6,321 nucleotides of DNA from Candidatus Thalassarchaeaceae archaeon (GCA_030747475.1 JASLKO010000023.1:1-6321); one strand, 5' to 3'. Counted from the first letter of the stretch, positions 1 through 6,321 are shown. A program made the numbers and translations. The notes: a model not told the origin generated them from the letters alone.

Positions 1-163
1 CAAGAATAAATTTGGCGACCCGTATGTTGCTGCAAAAAATGGTTGGCTAGATGACGTTATTGAACCAAACGAAACGAGGTTGAAATTAATTCGTGCATTG
101 AAGAGTTTGCTGTCAAAGCGAGTTTGGCAACCACCGCGAAAACACGGTAATATTCCACTTTAA
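1..163 (+). CDS. Acyl-CoA carboxylase carboxyltransferase (beta) subunit, C-terminal end only
   Basis: The reading frame is open from base 2 to the TAA at 161-163 and encodes the last 53 residues; the rest lies left of the window. The peptide carries the C-terminal signature of biotin-dependent carboxyltransferases of the propionyl-/acetyl-CoA carboxylase beta family: a GDPYVAA segment, then GWLDDVIEP, then ETRLKLIRAL, ending in KHGNIPL. In this family the subunit moves the carboxyl group from carboxybiotin to an acyl-CoA in the cytoplasm, working with a biotin carboxylase and a biotin carrier. The KHGNIPL ending is typical of PccB-like subunits, but the acyl-CoA substrate cannot be told from this end, so no symbol is given. 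The stop overlaps the stop of the convergent surface-protein gene by 4 bp. The family assignment is firm despite the short length. Confidence 0.88.
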   Translation, partial: KNKFGDPYVAAKNGWLDDVIEPNETRLKLIRALKSLLSKRVWQPPRKHGNIPL

Positions 164-2940
164 TCGAAGTCGACCATTTCGGCCTCGAGTTCTGCAAATT
201 CATCAAGCTCTTCTGAAGTGGAAGATTCACCAAACATGGATTCCATGTCATCTTTCGACAATGTTGTGATCATATACAATCCAATAATCGCAACCACTAC
301 GGCGATAACGATTGCAAATACAATCCAAATTGAGAATGGTTCATCACCAGTTTCACGAGGCACTAGAGGGGTGGTATCTTGGTCGTTTGAATCCACATTT
401 GGGACCGGAACTGCTGGTGGGAAATATTCCTCTATGGCACTCCAATTCTCATTTTCAAGGACCTTCACTTCTAATCGATGTGCACCCGGGAGTAGGCCAC
501 CCATGTCTACTGAAATTGTGCATTCCCAATCCTGTGGACTCTCTGCATTGGCATCACTAGCCAAGCAATCAGCCTCAAATTCAGACCACGTTTGGCCATC
601 CCACTTCGTGGAAACGATCCATGGGGCGCCATTGTCAGGGTCATGAATAGCAACGATGAACACTGCTTTCTTGTCGATTTTCGTAAGTGGCCCCCAGACC
701 AATTGTACCTGATCATTCACTTCTTGAACCTCAAATTCAATCGCAGCGGTTGCGTTGCCATCAAGACTCGTTGCCGTGAGATTCCATCCTGTAGACAAAC
801 CCGACCAATCTGAATCAGGAACGATTCTCAAAACATCAGATAATATTTGTACCGAAATATGTGGGTGGTTGCCCTCAATCTCAAATTGGACGGCATCCCC
901 ATCCTCATCCCATCCAAGTTCAGTCAGAGGAATTTCAAGAGGGGTGTCCTCAATGATGGTTATCCGTGTTGAATTGAGAATTGGAGAGTCTGGTACTGAG
1001 GCAACATCTACAGAAAAGTATGCTGAAATTGGCGCTGTTGTTCCATCACTCACCAACACTTCGACCGTGGTTGAACCATGCCAATTCGGCAGTGGTTCAA
1101 TCGCCACATTTTGGTCCGTCCAAGTCAGCGCTAACCCATCTGTTGCAATCGCACCAACGATGGTTGCATTCGAACCTTCAGGGTCCTCAAAATGGGATGT
1201 AAACGTATACACAAATCGCTGATCATCCTCCACCATTTCTAAGTCGGGAATATCACTGATTTGTACAATTGAATCATCCACTGGGAAAACAGTGGCTGTC
1301 AAATTCATCTGCATAGAAAAATTCTCATCATATCGGTCGTATACGGTCAGATTGAGAACTTCCGAGCCATCCCATTCTGGCAACCCAGTATGTTCACAGG
1401 TAAGCGCATTTACTTCAAGGTAGCAATGCATTTGATTGCTACTCGGAAGATGAGGCACCATTTCAACAAGCGGAACTGTTCCATCTGGGTCATTCACAAA
1501 ATCAGAGTAAGGAACTGTGGCCAATCCATGTTGGGGCACCAATATCTCGAAAGCACTTGAAGTGGCTGAGGGTTGTCGATTTTGGCGGAAGAAATCCAGT
1601 TCCAATTCAGAAGGCATTCCATACCAATCAACATCGACACGAATCGACCTGTTTCCAGGAGGCACACCTTCGGTTGAAACCTCACAATTTGTCGATGACA
1701 ATGTACCATTTTCAACGGAACTAGTGAATGTTCCCGTGGCATTAATCCCATAGGTTGTATAGTCCATTGGATCCCACCAATCTCCACCTTCAGTGATCGT
1801 GCAAAGCACAGTGGTTCCCGTCGGTAGTGCTCCATTTCTGTGCGTAAGAGTTGTACTCACGGAAATGACTCGTCCAGAGTTCCCATCTAGCTCAAAAACA
1901 TCTGATGAATTCGCTGACATAGGCATGAAAATTGCGCCTCCTAAATCCTCGTAGATATAGGCATCTGAATCGGAAGGGTTTTGCCAATTTACATCTCGAT
2001 TCGTTGCATTGAGCCACTGGTCATGATTTCCTTTTAGCATCAAATCAAGGTACGGACGAATATGGTTCAAGGCATGATCCTGTTGATATTCGCGAGTCAT
2101 TTTTTCTGAAGGTGTACCATCATTCCAACCTTGGAAGAAGGATTGCTCATCTTGGTACTGGAGATGGTTTGCTCCAATGACGGACATGTAATGCCATGGG
2201 ATTTCATGTTCATCTAGCCAAACTTCGACATTGGTATCCGCTTTTGCCATATTGTCCAATGAGCCTGTCAAGTACAATCCCATACCAGGTTCAGGTGAAG
2301 GCCCTAAATCGGCATCTCGAATGTCGGTGCTCGCATCCTCAAGTCCAAGACCAATGAATGCCACCGGTGGTGGGTTGGTGATGTAGGGTTCCAAAATACC
2401 CGTCATTAGGAGTTGACATTGAACCGCTTGCTTGGCACCCAATCCGTGGCCACCAATGCCCCAATAATTGAGGTTGAAAGCATCACGCATATTTGCTGGA
2501 TCACCTTGCAAACTACCATTCTGATTGTTGTATTGCAGTCTAAACCATAAATTCAAAATGGAGAGGCATTGATTTCCAGTTTCCTGTGAATTCCAATCTG
2601 GTGGAAGGACGACAGTGATGTATCCGGCTGTCGCGAGGTTCTTTCCAATCCAATCATATTGATCGCTTGCTTCCCCTTCATCGCCAATCCAAATTAGCAA
2701 TGGATACGGTCCTGAAGCATTGTCAACCGGCTGACCTACGCCCGATTCATTCGCGGGATAGTAAATTTGAGCGAAATGCGTGGTGTTTTCAGAACCTGCG
2801 AATACAAGGTTTTGCCAACCAGCTGAAAATGTATCGTTTTGATGCGAATCACTGAAATCGTCAGATGCACCAGAAACCGCAGAAAGTGGAGTGAGGAGGA
2901 GAAGTGCGGAAATAACGAGGGCGATCCTCATGGCTGCCAT
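160..2940 (-). CDS. Large secreted, membrane-anchored surface protein: alpha/beta-hydrolase-like domain plus Ig/cadherin-like repeats
   Basis: This 926-residue protein was probably exported and left anchored on the cell surface. Residues 1-25 form a signal peptide (Arg5, hydrophobic core 6-19, likely cleavage after SGA25). Residues about 55-310 resemble the dienelactone hydrolase/chlorophyllase/PETase-type alpha/beta hydrolases: YYP at 60-62, YPLLIWIGD at 79-87, a nucleophile-elbow-like GHGLG at 164-168, GSLD with Asp229 and GANH with His259. The nucleophile position is Gly166, so hydrolysis by the usual triad is unlikely. Ig-like modules follow at about 345-450 and 460-550, two cadherin-like repeats at about 556-745, and another beta module at about 745-838. 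A single membrane helix spans about 870-893, followed by a tail with 13 acidic residues in its last 30. There are 18 N-x-S/T sequons and eight cysteines. The start is the first Met; Met4 is equally possible, and no clear ribosome binding site decides. The gene lies 46 bp after aroE. The ligand or substrate is unknown. Confidence 0.85.
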   Translation of the reverse strand: MAAMRIALVISALLLLTPLSAVSGASDDFSDSHQNDTFSAGWQNLVFAGSENTTHFAQIYYPANESGVGQPVDNASGPYPLLIWIGDEGEASDQYDWIGKNLATAGYITVVLPPDWNSQETGNQCLSILNLWFRLQYNNQNGSLQGDPANMRDAFNLNYWGIGGHGLGAKQAVQCQLLMTGILEPYITNPPPVAFIGLGLEDASTDIRDADLGPSPEPGMGLYLTGSLDNMAKADTNVEVWLDEHEIPWHYMSVIGANHLQYQDEQSFFQGWNDGTPSEKMTREYQQDHALNHIRPYLDLMLKGNHDQWLNATNRDVNWQNPSDSDAYIYEDLGGAIFMPMSANSSDVFELDGNSGRVISVSTTLTHRNGALPTGTTVLCTITEGGDWWDPMDYTTYGINATGTFTSSVENGTLSSTNCEVSTEGVPPGNRSIRVDVDWYGMPSELELDFFRQNRQPSATSSAFEILVPQHGLATVPYSDFVNDPDGTVPLVEMVPHLPSSNQMHCYLEVNALTCEHTGLPEWDGSEVLNLTVYDRYDENFSMQMNLTATVFPVDDSIVQISDIPDLEMVEDDQRFVYTFTSHFEDPEGSNATIVGAIATDGLALTWTDQNVAIEPLPNWHGSTTVEVLVSDGTTAPISAYFSVDVASVPDSPILNSTRITIIEDTPLEIPLTELGWDEDGDAVQFEIEGNHPHISVQILSDVLRIVPDSDWSGLSTGWNLTATSLDGNATAAIEFEVQEVNDQVQLVWGPLTKIDKKAVFIVAIHDPDNGAPWIVSTKWDGQTWSEFEADCLASDANAESPQDWECTISVDMGGLLPGAHRLEVKVLENENWSAIEEYFPPAVPVPNVDSNDQDTTPLVPRETGDEPFSIWIVFAIVIAVVVAIIGLYMITTLSKDDMESMFGESSTSEELDEFAELEAEMVDFD
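706..1275 (-). repeat. Two tandem cadherin/Ig-like repeat units within the surface protein
   Basis: Residues about 556-648 and 649-745 of the surface protein align as two units of roughly 93-97 residues. Matching landmarks in order are an ED(D/T) start (571-573 and 664-666), an acidic calcium-type loop (DPEGS at 586-590; DEDGD at 678-682), an aromatic turn (LPNWHGS at 617-623; SDWSGL at 710-715), and a second loop (VSDG at 630-633; SLDG at 725-728) before the last strand. This pattern is typical of cadherin-like or tandem-95-type modules in long archaeal and bacterial adhesins. Calcium binding is inferred from the acidic loops. At the DNA level the repeats have diverged, so this is an old protein duplication. 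Confidence 0.65.
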
Positions 2941-2986
2941 TGTTCATGACGAGGGGCAACAACACTTCAAAGCAACCCACTCGTGA

Positions 2987-4018
2987 TTAATCCGCCCTTA
3001 GGGCGGATTCGATAGCCATCAATCGAGTCATTGACAATCCCAATCCAGGCAACATATGCGCTGCTTCTGGACTGAACAGTTGTGCCCATGCGTCTAGATG
3101 TTGAGCCACAAGCAACCAACGACCGTCAATCACCAAACCCGTTTCGGATGGTTGGACAACCACTCCGACCTTATGTGAATTGTAGGAGGAAATAACATGT
3201 AAATCAGCAGAGCTTGATTCAACCGAATTGGGCATCCCTGGTTCAATATCAAAATCGATAGAAAGGCGCATGCCAATATGCCCTACAACTTGGTCGCCTT
3301 CGATTAATCGATTGACCCAAGGTCCACGATTGTCCAATTTACGCCGACCTCCTTTCGACCAAATCACGCCACCTGCCGCGGCCCATGCTGCAGCACAAGA
3401 ACGGGCAGAACCACCTCCGCCAACAAGGCAAAGGAGAGGCGCTTCCATTCCGGTCAATTCGAAATCAAATCCAAAATGCCTTGCCACTGCGACCAAACCA
3501 GATCCATCGGTTCCGGCACAGAACCAATTTTTGCCATCCCAACGCAATTGATTCACTGCACCATTTTCCAAACTCTGATCAGTGGAATGTATGCCAGAAC
3601 GGGTGGATAACAAGTGCTTGAGTGGACTTGTCAATGAAATCCATGACTCGTTGTCACTTCGTCGGATTTTTTTACGATCTTCCGCCTGGGTGAACAACGT
3701 ATCACCATGGGGGACGTGGCTTGGATCCGGTGCCTTCACTTCGGCCATGACTTGTCGAGAAAATGAAATCAACTTGGACAATGAATCGGGGTCTGCAGGA
3801 TTCCCATACAATCTATTTTGAATCCCGTTTTTTGATTGACCTGAATTGACCCAAGCCCAAGCCATTGCCTCATTCAAATCTAATGAATCAATTAGATTCA
3901 TTTCGATTAATTCAACTTCAAGGCCTGCCTTTTCCAAATGAACTGCTGTCAGGGCTGTAAGCACTGGTGACAGTGAATGTTGAATCGGGCTCCCCGCCAC
4001 TGCATATCGAATTTGCAT
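2987..4018 (-). CDS. aroE: Shikimate dehydrogenase (AroE), divergent and enlarged
   Basis: The predicted role is NADP(H)-dependent interconversion of 3-dehydroshikimate and shikimate in aromatic amino acid synthesis in the cytoplasm. From the ATG at 4018 the protein has 343 residues, against about 270-290 for typical AroE. It begins YAVAGSPIQHSLSP, with the two substrate-binding serines (Ser15, Ser17). The NVTxPxK motif is present as SLTSPLK, keeping Thr130 and catalytic Lys134. GAVN keeps Asn156. NTDxxG is present as GTDGSG, keeping catalytic Asp171. The nucleotide-binding glycine loop is GGGGSAR at about 200-206, and the C-terminal substrate-binding Gln is probably Gln306. About 70 extra residues lie between the serine motif and the lysine motif. 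A TTG nine bases upstream (4027) is the other possible start and lies closer to a GGAGG sequence; ATG is preferred because family members start just before the YAV strand. The gene diverges from fhs and precedes the surface-protein gene. Function is likely, though several motif residues are replaced. Confidence 0.8.
   Translation of the reverse strand: MQIRYAVAGSPIQHSLSPVLTALTAVHLEKAGLEVELIEMNLIDSLDLNEAMAWAWVNSGQSKNGIQNRLYGNPADPDSLSKLISFSRQVMAEVKAPDPSHVPHGDTLFTQAEDRKKIRRSDNESWISLTSPLKHLLSTRSGIHSTDQSLENGAVNQLRWDGKNWFCAGTDGSGLVAVARHFGFDFELTGMEAPLLCLVGGGGSARSCAAAWAAAGGVIWSKGGRRKLDNRGPWVNRLIEGDQVVGHIGMRLSIDFDIEPGMPNSVESSSADLHVISSYNSHKVGVVVQPSETGLVIDGRWLLVAQHLDAWAQLFSPEAAHMLPGLGLSMTRLMAIESALRAD
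2989..3009. repeat. Perfect 21-bp palindrome across the aroE stop codon
   Basis: Two 10-base arms, AATCCGCCCT (2989-2998) and AGGGCGGATT (3000-3009), flank a single T. The palindrome covers the last aroE codons and the first base of its stop, and lies about 50 bp before the surface-protein start. In RNA it would form a strong GC-rich hairpin with a very tight loop. No T-run follows on the minus strand, so it is not a standard intrinsic terminator. It could be an RNA-processing or stability hairpin at the 3' end of aroE, a protein-binding site, or chance within coding sequence. Confidence 0.7.
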
Positions 4019-4040
4019 ATTGCCCAATTCATGCGTGCAC

Positions 4041-4050
4041 CCCCTCCTTC
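4041..4050 (-). promoter_or_regulatory. Shine-Dalgarno-like sequence upstream of aroE
   Basis: On the minus strand this reads GAAGGAGGGG, a good match to an anti-Shine-Dalgarno partner. The core GGAGG ends 15 nt before the in-frame TTG (4027) and 24 nt before the in-frame ATG (4018); both distances are long. An ATG at 4032 sits at ideal spacing but is out of frame with aroE and opens only a 27-codon frame. The site therefore favours the TTG start somewhat or is coincidental. Confidence 0.35.
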
Positions 4051-4066
4051 ACAAACCAACCGGATA

Positions 4067-4081
4067 CGCACCTACGGTGCG
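4067..4081. repeat. Inverted repeat in the aroE/fhs divergent region
   Basis: The arms CGCACC (4067-4072) and GGTGCG (4076-4081) are perfect complements around a TAC spacer. The position between two divergent genes suits an operator or a small hairpin in the fhs leader. A 6-bp arm is short enough to arise by chance, and no regulator gene is in the window. Confidence 0.45.
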
Positions 4082-4126
4082 ACAATGCCATGAATGCTTG
4101 AATACCGGGAGCGTTGCAGCCAGTAC

Positions 4127-5842
4127 ATGGCCACCGACTTGGAGATTGCACACGCCGCATCCCCTGCCCCGATTGAAGAGGTAGCGTGGAAGCTAGGAAT
4201 TGGTGTTGAAGAATTGATTCTAATGGGCCAAGGCATGGCCAAAATAACGTGGGATGCGCTCAAATCTAGATTTGACCGACCTCGTGGATCCTTGATTTTG
4301 GTCACAAGTGTCAACCCAACACCATTTGGTGAAGGAAAAACGGTCACAACGATTGGACTGACACAAGCGCTAAACCGCATCGGCCAAAATGCAACCTGTA
4401 CGATTCGAGAACCCAGTATGGGTCCTGTTTTTGGAATCAAAGGTGGGGCCGCTGGTGGCGGACACAGTCAGGTCTTGCCGATGGAAGCCATCAATCTCCA
4501 CTTCACTGGCGATTTACATGCGGTTACGAGCGCACACAACCTTTGCTCGGCCATGCTAGACAATCACATCTACTTTGGAAATGAATGTGATGTGGACACA
4601 AATCGAATCCTGTGGCCACGAGTCATCGACATGAATGACCGTGCACTGCGAAATATTGCCATCGGATTGGGTGGCCCCAAGAATGGAGTCGCTCGTGAAG
4701 AAAGGTTCGACATTACCGCGGCATCAGAGGTCATGGCCATCCTGGCACTGGCCTCCGATTATGCTGATTTGCGGCACCGGTTGGGAGAAATTGTCGTTGC
4801 AGAAAGTCGTACAGGGTTCCCCGTCAAGGCGGATGACATTGGTGCTGCAGGCCCCATGGCTTTGTTGCTGAGAGAAGCGTTCTTGCCCAATCTCGTTCAA
4901 ACAATTGAGAATGATCCGGCATTCATCCACGCGGGACCGTTTGCAAATATTGCACATGGAAATTCGAGCATTATTGCGGATCGAATTGCACTCGGTGTCT
5001 GTGACTATGTGGTGACCGAAGCAGGATTTGGTGCGGACATGGGAGCTGAGAAAATGATGCACATCAAGGCAGCAGCCAGTGGTATCGCACCCGATTGTGT
5101 CGTGGTAAACGTCACCGTTCGAAGCATGAAAATGCATGGGGATGGTTTCAGCACAGGTGGTGGAAAGCGACCACGTCCAGAAGAAATTGCGAAAGAAAAT
5201 GTCGAAGCAGTTCGCAAAGGTGCAAGTTTGAATCTATCCAGGCACATTCGCAACATGTCAAGATTCGGGGTACCTGTCATCGCCAGCGTCAACGTATTCC
5301 CTACCGATACCGATGCAGAAATTGAGGCATTATTGGATGAATCAAGAAAAGCCGGCGCGTCGTATGCTGTCATATCCAGAGTTCACTCAGATGGGGGAGA
5401 AGGTGGAGCCGAGCTGGCCAGAGCCGTTGTCTCAGCCTGCCAATCCCATATCGCCGAAGGGCGACCGTTTGAACCACTGTTCGCACCTAACGCACCTTTG
5501 GAAGAAAAAATTCTGCGCGTTGCAACCAATGTTTACGGGGCAGCGAGCATTGATTTAGCACCCAAGGCCATGAAGGAACTCAAGACCTTGCAAGATTGGG
5601 GCTATGGAAACCTAGCTGTGTGCATGGCAAAAACACAATACTCATTTTCTCATGAAATGAGAGAATTGGGTGCGCCAAGCGGCTTTACATTGCCCATTCG
5701 AGAACTTAGACTGAATGCAGGTGCCGGATTTATTGTCGCCATATGTGGAACAATGATGACAATGCCAGGTCTTCCTCGAATCCCCGCAGGAGAAAACATG
5801 GACATGGACGAAGATGGAAATCTTCTCGGCATGTTTGGTTGA
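4127..5842 (+). CDS. fhs: Formate-tetrahydrofolate ligase (formyl-THF synthetase)
   Basis: This enzyme joins formate to tetrahydrofolate with ATP to give 10-formyl-THF, supplying C1 units for purine synthesis and linking formate to folate metabolism in the cytoplasm. From the ATG at 4127 it has 571 residues, close to the usual 555-560. Family motifs are clear: the start MATDLEIA, the ATP loop TPFGEGKT at 65-72, GIKGGAAGGG at 103-112, EAGFGADMGAEK at 298-309, MAKTQYS at 500-506, and the C-terminal MPGLPRIP at 546-553 followed by the usual acidic tail. An in-frame ATG at 4094 would add 11 residues; I reject it because homology begins at MATDLEIA, although no strong ribosome binding site supports either. 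The second family signature (usually VATVRALKMHGG) reads NVTVRSMKMHG at 328-338 with one extra residue. The gene is intact, diverges from aroE and leads into the lipoprotein gene. Confidence 0.95.
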   Translation: MATDLEIAHAASPAPIEEVAWKLGIGVEELILMGQGMAKITWDALKSRFDRPRGSLILVTSVNPTPFGEGKTVTTIGLTQALNRIGQNATCTIREPSMGPVFGIKGGAAGGGHSQVLPMEAINLHFTGDLHAVTSAHNLCSAMLDNHIYFGNECDVDTNRILWPRVIDMNDRALRNIAIGLGGPKNGVAREERFDITAASEVMAILALASDYADLRHRLGEIVVAESRTGFPVKADDIGAAGPMALLLREAFLPNLVQTIENDPAFIHAGPFANIAHGNSSIIADRIALGVCDYVVTEAGFGADMGAEKMMHIKAAASGIAPDCVVVNVTVRSMKMHGDGFSTGGGKRPRPEEIAKENVEAVRKGASLNLSRHIRNMSRFGVPVIASVNVFPTDTDAEIEALLDESRKAGASYAVISRVHSDGGEGGAELARAVVSACQSHIAEGRPFEPLFAPNAPLEEKILRVATNVYGAASIDLAPKAMKELKTLQDWGYGNLAVCMAKTQYSFSHEMRELGAPSGFTLPIRELRLNAGAGFIVAICGTMMTMPGLPRIPAGENMDMDEDGNLLGMFG

Positions 5843-5847
5843 GGTGA
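5841..5847 (+). promoter_or_regulatory. Ribosome binding site for the lipoprotein gene
   Basis: GAGGTGA overlaps the last two bases of the fhs stop codon and ends 4 nt before the ATG at 5852. It closely matches the sequence expected to pair with the 3' end of 16S rRNA. It fixes the start of the downstream gene and supports translation from a shared fhs transcript. Confidence 0.75.
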
Positions 5848-5851
5848 GATT

Positions 5852-6321
5852 ATGAAACAGGCCATAGTACTCTCATTCCTTCTATTGATTGGATCACTTG
5901 CAGGATGTTTAGGTGATGAAAAAATCAATTATTCAGATTTCGAGGGATGTTCTGATGACCAAGAAGGCGAAGAATGTACGATTGAAATTATTGAGGGAAA
6001 CGAAACTGTGAATGAAACCACTACAGATACAGGAACCGATGAGAATCAAACTGTACCACTCATCGAAGGACTTGCCCGAAGCATGAATGGAGAGTGGATG
6101 AATTGGTCAAGTGCGGATTTATTTGTTGATTCAGAGAAATGGGTGCTCATCCAATTTGCAGCTACTGATTGTGGTCATTGTTGGAATGGGGCCGAACTCA
6201 TGAGTCAAATGCACGAAAATTATAGTGACGAAGTCACATTTATTTCATTCATCATTAATTTCTCATGGTCCAATTCAAATCTCTCAGAAATCGCTGCATT
6301 CCAAGATGAGGCGAATTACAG
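5852..6321 (+). CDS. Thioredoxin-like lipoprotein, N-terminal part (runs off the window)
   Basis: The frame is open from ATG 5852 to the window edge, giving 156 residues with no stop. Residues 1-18 are a lipoprotein signal peptide (Lys2, hydrophobic stretch, lipobox LAGC) with Cys19 as the likely lipid-modified, membrane-anchoring residue. A Thr/Glu/Asn-rich low-complexity linker follows at about 48-68. A thioredoxin-fold start is seen at 96-117: a WVLIQFAA strand, then the CGHC motif at 107-110, then a helix. CxxC proteins of this type reduce or form disulfides in extracytoplasmic proteins. The cis-proline that would confirm the fold lies beyond the edge. Eight N-x-S/T sequons and a further Cys pair (33, 42) fit an external location. 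It follows fhs by 9 bp and is probably in the same transcript. The partner is unknown; the disulfide-bearing surface protein nearby is one speculative candidate. Confidence 0.78.
   Translation, partial: MKQAIVLSFLLLIGSLAGCLGDEKINYSDFEGCSDDQEGEECTIEIIEGNETVNETTTDTGTDENQTVPLIEGLARSMNGEWMNWSSADLFVDSEKWVLIQFAATDCGHCWNGAELMSQMHENYSDEVTFISFIINFSWSNSNLSEIAAFQDEANY

Larger units (their letters stand above)
4019..4126. promoter_or_regulatory. Divergent aroE / fhs intergenic control region
   Basis: This short gap separates the aroE start (minus) from the likely fhs start (plus), so the promoters for both genes should lie here or overlap the ends of the coding regions. I could not identify a convincing archaeal TATA box or BRE on either strand. 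Visible elements are the purine-rich GGAGG on the minus strand near 4043-4047, a GTGCAC palindrome at 4035-4040 and an inverted repeat at 4067-4081. If fhs starts at 4094, the gap shrinks to about 66-75 bp. Confidence 0.45.

Noticed and set aside
218..1753. Several + strand open frames (for example 218-646, 755-1222, 1517-1753) opposite the surface-protein gene.
   Set aside because: They lie wholly antisense to a clear coding gene, show no recognisable domain and no ribosome binding site, and have low-complexity or odd composition typical of shadow frames.
2941..2986. A separate promoter or small RNA between aroE and the surface-protein gene.
   Set aside because: The 46-bp gap shows no TATA-like box or structure of its own beyond the palindrome at the aroE end.
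3877..3898. Inverted repeat AATCTAAT / ATTAGATT with a 6-base spacer inside aroE.
   Set aside because: It is AT-rich, lies well within coding sequence that encodes a repetitive Leu/Ile/Asp/Ser stretch, and is explained by that codon repetition.
3952..4032. Minus-strand 27-codon frame from the ATG at 4032, ideally spaced from GGAGG, as a leader peptide for aroE.
   Set aside because: It overlaps the aroE start in another frame, its peptide has no attenuator-like run of aromatic codons, and nothing else supports it.
4072..5928. Minus-strand open frames opposite fhs (for example 4072-4440, 4724-5137, 5005-5373, 5650-5928).
   Set aside because: They mirror the strongly conserved fhs coding sequence and have no family signature of their own.
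1..6321. CRISPR array, tRNA, rRNA, insertion sequence or phage genes.
   Set aside because: No regularly spaced direct repeats, cloverleaf, transposase or integrase motifs were seen on either strand; almost all of the window is covered by the five genes.

Overview
The window looks like a piece of a marine planktonic archaeal genome. The best guess is marine group II (Candidatus Poseidoniia, Thermoplasmatota), but this is inferred from style and not from a marker gene. The clues are compact convergent and divergent gene packing and a large secreted protein with a signal peptide, cadherin/Ig-like repeats, dense N-glycosylation sequons, one C-terminal membrane helix and a short acidic tail. There is also a glycosylation-rich lipoprotein, next to ordinary folate, shikimate and acyl-CoA carboxylase genes. 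No rRNA, tRNA, mobile element, CRISPR array or integrase is visible.

Layout from left to right: (1) 1-163, + strand, the last 53 codons of an acyl-CoA carboxylase carboxyltransferase (beta) subunit. (2) 160-2940, - strand, a 926-residue surface protein: signal peptide, an alpha/beta-hydrolase-like domain whose nucleophile position is Gly instead of Ser, Ig/cadherin-like modules, a membrane anchor and an acidic tail. Its stop codon shares the TTAA at 160-163 with the stop of gene 1. (3) 2987 to about 4018, - strand, a divergent, enlarged shikimate dehydrogenase (AroE), with a perfect 21-bp palindrome over its stop codon. (4) About 4019-4126, a short divergent intergenic region with an inverted repeat. 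(5) 4127 (or 4094) to 5842, + strand, formate-tetrahydrofolate ligase (fhs). (6) 5852 to the window end, + strand, the start of a lipoprotein with a thioredoxin-like CGHC motif, 9 bp after fhs and preceded by a Shine-Dalgarno sequence that overlaps the fhs stop.

The genes do not form one obvious pathway. aroE and the surface-protein gene are co-directional with a 46-bp gap and may be co-transcribed. fhs and the lipoprotein gene are almost certainly co-transcribed. aroE and fhs diverge from a shared control region. The most interesting items are the apparent pseudo-hydrolase on the surface protein, the AroE with roughly 70 extra residues in its substrate-binding domain, and the palindrome at the aroE/surface-protein junction. 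I saw no clear sign of a new multi-gene system.
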